Below, piece by piece: positions 6,189-11,792 of a DNA stretch of 11,792 nt (the first letter of the stretch is position 1; each line of letters begins with the position of its first letter). Source of the DNA: Lachnospiraceae bacterium (lineage in GTDB: Bacteria; Bacillota; Clostridia; Lachnospirales; Lachnospiraceae); the NCBI GenBank assembly GCA_017443685.1, contig JAFSYD010000048.1:1-11792 (forward strand), written 5' to 3'. The position numbers were made by a program, and so were the translations under genes. The notes under the pieces were generated by a model. That model made no database searches. It was not told where the DNA came from and was given only the letters and a program-made list of their open reading frames with translations.

Positions 6189-8269
6189 GGCTCATCATCC
6201 TGCGCTGTATTCGCTTCGACATGTCCGCATTCACGGTTCGCGCATACAAGGTTCTTTCCTTTTATAACCATGTATCCGCCGCAATCGGGGCACTTCTTCT
6301 TCACCGGCATCTGCCATGATACGAAATCACACTCCGGATATCCCTCGCAGCCATAGAACCGTCTTCCCTTCGGCGAACGTCTTGCCACGATATCTTTCCC
6401 GCATTTCGGACACTGCACACCGATCTTTTCGAGGTACGGCTTGGTGTTCCTGCATTCCGGGAAGCCCGGGCAGGCGAGAAACTTTCCGTGCGGACCAAAC
6501 TTGATCACCATATTCCTTCCGCAGTTCTCACATATTACATCGGTTACTTCGTCCTCGATTTTAACCTTTTCGATCTCTTTTTCCGCTTTTTGTACGGAGG
6601 TCTCAAATTCGGGGTAAAAGTCGCGCAGAATATCCTTCCATTCGAGCTTTCCCTCTTCCACCTCATCGAGTCTGGTCTCCATATCCGCGGTAAAGGACTT
6701 GTCCACGACCTTCGGGAAGGATTCGCGCATGATCATATCCACCACTTCTCCAAGCTCGGTGACGATAAGGTTTTTCCCTTCCTTTGCGATGTAGTGCCGC
6801 TTTAAAATGGTGGAGATCGTCGGCGAATAGGTGGACGGGCGGCCGATGCCGAGCTCCTCTAATGTCCGCACTAAAGACGCCTCGGTAAAATGCGCCGGTG
6901 CCTGAGTAAAATGCTGCTTCTCGTCAAACTCTGCAAGCTTAACCTTCGACTTCTCATCGATATTGCCGACCACGCGATTCTTTGCTTCTTCCTTCTCGTC
7001 TGTCCCGGTGTATACCTGCATATAGCCGTCAAACACTCGCTTCGAAGCCGCGGAAGAAAAGACATACTCACCCGCCGCGAAACGTATCGTCGTCGTTTCA
7101 AAGACAGCCGGCGTCATGCGGCTTGCGACAAAGCGCTTCCAGATCAGCTGATATAGCCGCAGCTGGTCACGCGAAAGCGAATCCCTGATCTCTGACGGGA
7201 CCAATGCGATATCCGCCGGGCGGATCGCTTCGTGGGCATCCTGGATGTTGCCCCTGCTCTTGCCCTCATTCGGTGCCGCCGCAAGGTATTCTTCTCCGAA
7301 ATGCGCCTTAATAAAATCGGACGCCGCAGCCTGTGCTTCCGCGGAAACGCGCGTCGAATCGGTACGCAGATAGGTGATGAGTCCTACCGTGCCATGTCCT
7401 TTGATATCAATTCCTTCATAGAGCTGCTGCGCTACGCGCATCGTTTTCTGCACTGAAAAGTTCAGTGCCTTTGACGCTTCCTGCTGCATCGTCGATGTGG
7501 TAAAAGGAAGCGGACTTTTTCTTTCTTTTTTGCGCCTGTTGACGGAATCCACACGAAAAGCTTCCTTTTCGCAGGCCTTCATGATCCCGTCAAGCGACTC
7601 CTTGTCGTCAATGTCAAGCTTTCCGCTTTTGTCTCCGTAGAAAGCGGCAGCAAGCGGCTGCTTTTCGCCTTCGACGGAAAGAATGGCGTCAAGCGTATAG
7701 TATTCGCGGGGAATAAAATCATTGATCTCCTTCTCCCTGTCGCAGATGATGCGCAAAGCAACCGACTGCACGCGGCCCGCGGATAAGCCCCGCTTCACCT
7801 TCGCCCACAAAAGCGGCGATATCTCATAGCCGACCACGCGATCCAAGACACGGCGCGCCTGCTGCGCATCCACCAGATCCATATCAATATCCCGCGGGTT
7901 CTTTAAGGAATTCTTCACGGCATTTTTCGTTATCTCATTAAACGTGATCCGCTGATATGTCCTGTTCTCCAGATTCAGCGCCGTCACCAGATGCCACGAG
8001 ATCGCTTCCCCTTCCCGGTCCGGGTCGGTTGCGAGATATATTTTGTCTGCCTTCTTCGCCTCCTTGCGCAAAGAGGCCAAAAGCTCCCCTTTGCCCCGGA
8101 TCGTAATGTACTTCGGCTCAAAATCCTGTGCGATATCCACGCCGACCTGACTTTTCGGCAGATCGCGCACATGGCCGTTCGAAGCCATCACGGCATAGTT
8201 TTTCCCTAGAAATTTACGGATCGTTTTCACCTTAGTCGGTGATTCCACGATGACCAGATACTTTGGCAT
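6185..8269 (-). CDS. topA: DNA topoisomerase I (type IA)
   Basis: TopA relaxes negative supercoils by transient single-strand cleavage. The 694-residue product shows the TOPRIM domain at the N-terminus (VIVESPTK with catalytic Glu9; DPDREGE at 82-88), the LSAGRVQSVALR core motif (about 162-173), and the active-site tyrosine Tyr300 in LITYLRTDSTR. It also has the GIGRPSTYSPTI motif (474-485) and three C-terminal four-cysteine zinc ribbons (Cys580/583/600/606, Cys620/623/641/647, Cys660/663/676/681), typical of Bacillota TopA. The start is ATG at 8269, giving MPKYLVIVESPTK with AAAGGGG 9 nt upstream. An upstream in-frame ATG at 8461 is rejected because the extra 64 residues overlap dprA and are not TopA-like. 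It lies 44 nt after dprA and overlaps codY by 4 nt. Confidence 0.97.
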   Translation of the reverse strand: MPKYLVIVESPTKVKTIRKFLGKNYAVMASNGHVRDLPKSQVGVDIAQDFEPKYITIRGKGELLASLRKEAKKADKIYLATDPDREGEAISWHLVTALNLENRTYQRITFNEITKNAVKNSLKNPRDIDMDLVDAQQARRVLDRVVGYEISPLLWAKVKRGLSAGRVQSVALRIICDREKEINDFIPREYYTLDAILSVEGEKQPLAAAFYGDKSGKLDIDDKESLDGIMKACEKEAFRVDSVNRRKKERKSPLPFTTSTMQQEASKALNFSVQKTMRVAQQLYEGIDIKGHGTVGLITYLRTDSTRVSAEAQAAASDFIKAHFGEEYLAAAPNEGKSRGNIQDAHEAIRPADIALVPSEIRDSLSRDQLRLYQLIWKRFVASRMTPAVFETTTIRFAAGEYVFSSAASKRVFDGYMQVYTGTDEKEEAKNRVVGNIDEKSKVKLAEFDEKQHFTQAPAHFTEASLVRTLEELGIGRPSTYSPTISTILKRHYIAKEGKNLIVTELGEVVDMIMRESFPKVVDKSFTADMETRLDEVEEGKLEWKDILRDFYPEFETSVQKAEKEIEKVKIEDEVTDVICENCGRNMVIKFGPHGKFLACPGFPECRNTKPYLEKIGVQCPKCGKDIVARRSPKGRRFYGCEGYPECDFVSWQMPVKKKCPDCGGYMVIKGKNLVCANRECGHVEANTAQDDEP

Positions 8270-8278
8270 AAGAACTGT

Positions 8279-8307
8279 CCCCTTTCGTCCGACCCAAATG
8301 CAAGGGG
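8279..8307 (-). promoter_or_regulatory. topA: Small stem-loop covering the topA ribosome binding site
   Basis: In the minus-strand RNA CCCCUU (8307-8302) is exactly complementary to AAGGGG (8284-8279), which is the topA Shine-Dalgarno; the intervening loop is 17 nt. The stem could partly mask the ribosome binding site and modulate topA translation relative to dprA. A six-base-pair stem with such a loop is weak, and a passing dprA ribosome could disrupt it, so the functional meaning is uncertain. Confidence 0.25.
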
Positions 8308-8313
8308 CGGATG

Positions 8314-9399
8314 TTATGTGATCCGGGCGTAATGATTCTTGAATGTCTCCCGGATCAGTCCGCATCTGCAAAGACGACTTACCGCGGTAATCAGGGCAGA
8401 AAGCTCCAAACCGCTTTCCCGCTGCACCTCGTCCATGCTCTTTGCGTAGAAATCGAAACAACTATACACCAACAATTCTTCTTTTTCAAGACACATTTTT
8501 TTCTTATTATATGTACTGTCACCGCAAAAGGCTGCCTCCGGCAGCTCCAGAAAATCAGAAAGCAGCCCCTCCTTCGAGCAGATCATCGCTGCTCCCTGCG
8601 CGATCAGACGGTTCGTTCCTTCGGACAAAGGATCGGTGATCCGTCCCGGCAGGGCATAGACGTCCCTGCCCTGTTCCAGCGCAAAATCCGCCGTGATCAG
8701 CGAGCCGCTTTTTGCCCTTGCCTCGATAACGATCGTCTTTTTGCAGAGCCCGGAGATCAGTCGGTTCCTCGCCGGAAAATGCTCGGCCACCGGCGGCGTG
8801 CCGGGAAGATATTCCGAAAGGACGGCACCGTTTGCAATGATGCTTTCATATAAATCCCTGTGCCGCTTTGGATAACAGATATCCGCCCCGCAGCCCAATA
8901 CGGCATACGTCCTGCCGCCGCCGGAAAGCGCCCCCTGATGGGAAAGTCCGTCAATCCCCAGCGCAAGTCCGCTTACGACCGAATATCCGCTTTCGGCCAG
9001 AAGCTTCGCGATCGCGTGGGCGGTATGCTGCCCGTAGCCGGATGGCCGCCTTGCGCCCACCATCGCCACGCAGGACTCGCATCCTTCCGGCAGCGTCCCT
9101 CTGTAAAACAGCCCGTAAGGCGCGTCATAGATTTCTTTTAATAACGCGGGATATGCGGCTTCCTCCAGGGTTACGAGTCCGATCTGCTTTTGCAGGAACG
9201 CATCATATTCCTTTTGGACATCCCATGATCGTTTCGCTTCCAAAAGCCTGTCGATCCACGCGTCGGGTACGGCGTTTGCTGCCCGCAGCGCCTCCTCTTT
9301 TGCTTCATACACGCCCCTGGCACTGCCGAAAACGGAAAGCAGCTTCCGCTTGGCCGCATTCCCTCCCCTTGCTGCCGTAAGCCAATATCTGTACTTCAT
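8314..9399 (-). CDS. dprA: DNA processing protein DprA (Smf), loads RecA on single-stranded DNA
   Basis: DprA protects incoming single-stranded DNA during natural transformation and loads RecA onto it. The 361-residue product has an N-terminal helical region (about 1-75) and a Rossmann-like core: VAMVGARRPSGYG (111-123), VVSGLALGIDGLSHQGAL (141-158), VLGCGADICYP (167-177), FPARNRLISGL (208-218), ITADFALEQGRDVYALPG (235-252) and GTNRLIAQGA (261-270). All expected core motifs are present. A C-terminal winged-helix DML1-like domain (about 305-361) completes the protein. ATG at 9399 overlaps the comM stop (ATGA). Pairing with comM suggests a DNA-uptake/recombination function, but dprA is also widespread in bacteria not known to be competent. 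Confidence 0.95.
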   Translation of the reverse strand: MKYRYWLTAARGGNAAKRKLLSVFGSARGVYEAKEEALRAANAVPDAWIDRLLEAKRSWDVQKEYDAFLQKQIGLVTLEEAAYPALLKEIYDAPYGLFYRGTLPEGCESCVAMVGARRPSGYGQHTAHAIAKLLAESGYSVVSGLALGIDGLSHQGALSGGGRTYAVLGCGADICYPKRHRDLYESIIANGAVLSEYLPGTPPVAEHFPARNRLISGLCKKTIVIEARAKSGSLITADFALEQGRDVYALPGRITDPLSEGTNRLIAQGAAMICSKEGLLSDFLELPEAAFCGDSTYNKKKMCLEKEELLVYSCFDFYAKSMDEVQRESGLELSALITAVSRLCRCGLIRETFKNHYARIT

Positions 9400-10958
9400 G
9401 CCACGCCCTCCCAGTCTTTCGAATCGAGCCCCCTATAGCAGACCGCCTCCTGCAGATGGGACAGCCCGATCGCGTCTGCCCCGTCGAGATCGGCGATGGT
9501 CCGTGCCACCTTTAGCAGCTTGTGATAGGTTCGGGCCGTAAGCCCAAGCGACGCATACATCTCCTCCATAAAGCGCGTTTCTTTTTTCCCGAGCGAACAG
9601 TAAAGGGGGATGTCCCTGTTCGGGATGCCGCTGTTAAAACGGATCGGCGTTCCCTTAAAACGCTCTCTTTGCATGGCAAGCGCCTTGATCACCCGCTTGC
9701 GGATGTCCGCGGAAGACTCGTTATCCGCTTTTTTTGTGATGTCGGAAAAATTAAGCCGCGGCGCTTCCACACAGATATCGATCCGATCCAAAAGAGGCTG
9801 GGATATCCTTCCGAAATACCGGTCGATCTCATTTTGCGTACACCGGCATCGCGACAGATCCGGATAATATCCGCATTTACACGGGTTCATTGCCGCTACC
9901 AGAACAAAATCCGCGGGAAACGTAAAGGATCCGCTGCTGCGGCCGATCGTAAGCTGATGCTCCTCTAACGGCTGGCGCAGCATATCGAGTGTATCCCTGC
10001 GGAATTCCGTCAGTTCATCCAAAAAGAGGACGCCGCCGTTCGCTAAGGATATCTCCCCCGGATGCGGGATCTGCCCGCCGCCGACTAAACCCACGGCCGA
10101 GATCGAATGATGCGGGTGCCGGAAGGGACGCTTGTCCAAAAGCTTTTTCCTCTCCGCAAAAAGGCCGCAGACGCTGTATATTTTGGACAATTCCATCTGC
10201 TCATTTTTATCCATCGGAGGCAGGATCGACGGGAGGCATTTAGCCGCCATCGTTTTCCCGCTCCCCGGGGGGCCTAACATAAGCAGGTTGTGCCGGCCGC
10301 TTGCCGATACCTCGCAGGCACGGCGGAGAAGCTTCTGCCCGTTCATAAAAGCAAAGTCAGCCTCCGGCTCATCTTCCGCGCAGATTTCCTTTTGGCAGGC
10401 GCTCTCTTCATCCGTTGGTGCCTCGTTCCTCTTCCGGCTGCATTCGATTCCCTCATTCAGATATGCCACCACCTCCGTCAAATGCGATACGCCCACAACC
10501 GTCATCTGCGGGACGAGGGACGCTTCAAAGCTGTTCTCCTTCGGTACGATACAGATATGCTTCCCGCATTCGGACGCGGCCAATGCCATGGAAAGGACGC
10601 CGTTGACCGGATAGATGCCGCCGTTAAGACCAAGCTCTCCCACCATGACAAGATCCTTAAGCTGTGCGGACCGGATCACCTCGGTGGCCGCTAAGATGGA
10701 TACCGCCACCGGAAGGTCGAAGCCGGAGCCTGTTTTTCGGATGCTTGCCGGGGAAATGTTCACGGTAATGCGTTTCACGGGGAGATTATAACCGCAGTTT
10801 TTCAATGCGGTCCGTACCCTCTCCTTCGCCTCCTTGACCTCCGAGCTTAAGAATCCCACCATATCAAACACCGGCAGGCCCGGACTGATGTCAGTCTCTG
10901 CCCGGACCAATATACTTTCGATCCCGCTTACGATCGCACATGATACCTCACTATACAT
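9396..10958 (-). CDS. comM: ComM/YifB family Mg-chelatase-like AAA+ ATPase (branch-migration helicase)
   Basis: ComM is known from naturally transformable Gram-negative bacteria as a hexameric helicase that promotes branch migration of recombination intermediates. The 520-residue product has the family's N-terminal Lon-protease-like fold domain (about 1-165, with GLPVFDMVGF and RITVNISPASIRKTGSGFDL). Next is the AAA+ domain with Walker A GPPGSGKT (229-236), the RPFRHPHHS motif (277-285) and GGVLFLDEL as Walker B (308-316). AAMNPCKCGYYPD (355-367) follows, then a C-terminal Mg-chelatase-like domain (about 410-512). A run of acidic residues near 180-202 links the first two domains. ATG at 10958 is preceded by GAGGTG 5 nt upstream. 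The true biological role in Bacillota is less studied, so DNA recombination/uptake is inference from the family and from dprA next to it. Confidence 0.93.
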   Translation of the reverse strand: MYSEVSCAIVSGIESILVRAETDISPGLPVFDMVGFLSSEVKEAKERVRTALKNCGYNLPVKRITVNISPASIRKTGSGFDLPVAVSILAATEVIRSAQLKDLVMVGELGLNGGIYPVNGVLSMALAASECGKHICIVPKENSFEASLVPQMTVVGVSHLTEVVAYLNEGIECSRKRNEAPTDEESACQKEICAEDEPEADFAFMNGQKLLRRACEVSASGRHNLLMLGPPGSGKTMAAKCLPSILPPMDKNEQMELSKIYSVCGLFAERKKLLDKRPFRHPHHSISAVGLVGGGQIPHPGEISLANGGVLFLDELTEFRRDTLDMLRQPLEEHQLTIGRSSGSFTFPADFVLVAAMNPCKCGYYPDLSRCRCTQNEIDRYFGRISQPLLDRIDICVEAPRLNFSDITKKADNESSADIRKRVIKALAMQRERFKGTPIRFNSGIPNRDIPLYCSLGKKETRFMEEMYASLGLTARTYHKLLKVARTIADLDGADAIGLSHLQEAVCYRGLDSKDWEGVA

Positions 10959-11037
10959 AATTTCACCTCTTCATCGTATCTTTAAAAATACAAAAGGACG
11001 CAGTTCCTGCGTCCGAAAAAACAAAGTGTAAATTATG
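10956..11037 (-). repeat. Imperfect inverted repeat that can mask the comM start codon
   Basis: The minus-strand leader contains CAUAAUUUACAC (11037-11026), and the comM start region contains GUGAAAUUAUG (10966-10956), which includes the ATG. Eight bases (CAUAAUUU with AAAUUAUG) pair perfectly, and three more pair after a one-base bulge. The arms enclose the trpS terminator hairpin (10996-11014). In RNA the pairing would bury the start codon and the end of the ribosome binding site. Functional significance is inferred; an 8-base match in AT-rich DNA of this length can arise by chance. Confidence 0.35.
10984..11014 (-). terminator. Intrinsic terminator downstream of trpS
   Basis: The minus-strand sequence forms a perfect 8-bp GC-rich stem, GGACGCAG with CTGCGTCC (10996-11003 and 11007-11014), with a 3-nt GAA loop. 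It is followed by TTTTGTATTTTT (10995-10984). This is a textbook rho-independent terminator for trpS. It lies between the only good candidate promoter (11050-11079) and comM, so it may also act as an attenuator of the comM transcript. Confidence 0.85.
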
Positions 11038-11049
11038 TAAGCAAAAGTT

Positions 11050-11079
11050 ATTATATGCGAATCTGCGCTGCCGCGTCAA
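11050..11079 (-). promoter_or_regulatory. Sigma-A-type promoter overlapping the trpS stop codon, reading toward comM
   Basis: A perfect -10 TATAAT (11055-11050) is preceded by an 18-nt spacer and TTGACG (11079-11074), a 5-of-6 match to the -35 consensus. The -35 hexamer includes the trpS stop codon. Transcription would start near 11043 and, if it proceeded to comM (ATG at 10958), would have an approximately 85-nt leader containing the trpS terminator hairpin. I saw no good promoter between the hairpin and comM, where there is too little space. The assignment rests on sequence match only. Confidence 0.6.
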
Positions 11080-11792
11080 GAGAAAACATCCGTAAGTCCT
11101 ACCTTTTTCTTCACCTTACGAAGCGTCTTATTGGAGACATAACGTGCCTTTTCATCGTTCTTTTTGATACAGTCATCGATGTAGGCTTTATCCTTCAACA
11201 GCTTCGCATAGCTTTCCTGCAGCGGCGCGAGCTCATCCGCAACCGCTTCACCGACAGCTAATTTAAAATCTCCGTAGCCCTTCCCTGCGAATTCCGACTC
11301 GATCTCTTCGTGCGTCTTCCCCGTCACACTGCCGTAAATATCCATTAAGTTGCTGATCCCCGGCTTATCTTCCCCATATCGGACAACCGTCTCGGAATCG
11401 GTCACGGCCCGCTTGAACTTGCGGATGATCGTATCCTTATCATCCGTAAGAAGGATCCTTGCGTTCTCATTTTCATCCGACTTCGACATCTTCTTCGTCG
11501 GCTCCGCAAGGGACATGATCTTCGCACTCTGCTTTCCGATATACGGCTTGGGTATCGTAAATACATCCCCGTAAATGTTGTTGAACCGCTCCGCAATGTC
11601 CCTCGTGATCTCTAAATGCTGCTTCTGGTCGACGCCGACCGGAACGACACTTGCCTGATACAAAAGGATGTCCGCCGCCATCAGCACCGGATAGGTATAA
11701 AGACCCGCGTTCACGTTGTCCGCGTGCTTTGCCGACTTATCCTTAAACTGCGTCATCCGCGAAAGTTCGCCGACATAGGTAAAACAGTTCAA
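11076..11792 (-). CDS. trpS: Tryptophanyl-tRNA synthetase, C-terminal 238 or so residues (5' end outside window)
   Basis: TrpRS is a class I aminoacyl-tRNA synthetase that charges tRNA-Trp with tryptophan in the cytoplasm. The visible part, read from a TTG (Leu) codon at the edge, has the core element MAADILLYQASVVPVGVDQK, followed by an EITRDIAERF helix and the conserved KMSKS loop (within PTKKMSKSDEN, at about residue 101-105 of the visible part). A C-terminal anticodon-recognition part ends at 11076. A full TrpRS is usually about 330-340 residues, so roughly 100 residues including the HIGH-type motif lie to the right. The first codon at the edge is internal, not a start. The gene ends in TGA within the comM promoter and is followed by the terminator at 10984-11014. 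Any T-box leader would be outside the window. Confidence 0.96.
   Translation of the reverse strand: MNCFTYVGELSRMTQFKDKSAKHADNVNAGLYTYPVLMAADILLYQASVVPVGVDQKQHLEITRDIAERFNNIYGDVFTIPKPYIGKQSAKIMSLAEPTKKMSKSDENENARILLTDDKDTIIRKFKRAVTDSETVVRYGEDKPGISNLMDIYGSVTGKTHEEIESEFAGKGYGDFKLAVGEAVADELAPLQESYAKLLKDKAYIDDCIKKNDEKARYVSNKTLRKVKKKVGLTDVFS

Noticed and set aside
8270..8461. Extended N-terminus for topA beginning at 8461
   Set aside because: The extra 64 residues overlap dprA in another frame and do not resemble TopA; ATG at 8269 has a good ribosome binding site and gives the canonical MPKYLVIVESPTK start.
8311..8853. 180-codon plus-strand open frame
   Set aside because: It lies opposite dprA, which has all family motifs, and its translation looks like an antisense shadow rich in Arg, His and Cys.
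10976..10991. 16-bp near-palindrome GTATCTTTAAAAATAC between the trpS terminator and comM
   Set aside because: It overlaps the terminator U-tract and is AT-rich, so its symmetry is most simply explained by that composition.
1..11792. Search for CRISPR arrays, tRNA or rRNA genes, insertion sequences and unusual gene cassettes
   Set aside because: I saw no spaced direct repeats, no transposase-like frame, and no cloverleaf-like segment in the gaps; all gene-length frames are assigned to known families.

Overview
The window carries eleven protein-coding genes and a twelfth cut by the left edge, counted below as flagellar, all on the minus strand, so they are read from the right edge to the left. 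It looks like chromosome of a motile, low-oxygen-type Bacillota, most likely class Clostridia and perhaps a Lachnospiraceae-like lineage. The evidence is a CodY-type regulator, Clostridia-style FliF, FliG and FliH proteins, and the order dprA-topA-codY-flgB-flgC-fliE-fliF-fliG-fliH-fliI, which follows the Bacillus subtilis dprA (smf)...fliI region. The taxonomic call is inference from protein character and synteny, not from a search.

Right block (about 11792-10960): the 3' two-thirds of trpS (tryptophanyl-tRNA synthetase), ending at 11076. It is followed by a well-formed intrinsic terminator (10984-11014). A good sigma-A-like promoter overlaps the trpS stop codon and lies upstream of that terminator, so a transcript from it would have to read through the hairpin to reach comM.

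Middle block (10958-5406): comM, dprA, topA and codY form a tight probable operon. comM/dprA overlap by 4 nt (ATGA), dprA/topA are 44 nt apart, and topA/codY overlap by 4 nt (GTGA). ComM and DprA act on incoming DNA during transformation and recombination, TopA relaxes negative supercoils, and CodY is the nutrient-sensing global regulator. In B. subtilis trmFO (gid), xerC (codV), clpQ and clpY lie between topA and codY; here they are absent and codY is fused head to tail with topA. A G-U-paired hairpin after codY (5348-5375) probably ends or reduces this transcript.

Left block (5163-1): the start of the flagellar basal-body operon, flgB, flgC (proximal rod), fliE (rod/MS-ring junction), fliF (MS ring), fliG (rotor/switch), fliH (ATPase regulator) and the first 43 codons of fliI (export ATPase). 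A sigma-A-like promoter with A-tracts and a palindrome lies just upstream of flgB. Genes are separated by short gaps or overlap, except for a 103-nt gap between fliH and fliI that contains a terminator-like hairpin.

The gene content is conventional. I found no mobile element, CRISPR array, tRNA, rRNA or unrecognised gene cassette. The most interesting signals are in the RNA-level architecture of the intergenic regions: a possible attenuator between fliH and fliI, and a hairpin plus start-codon-masking repeat in the comM leader. The effector domain of CodY also seems to lack the classical isoleucine-pocket residues.
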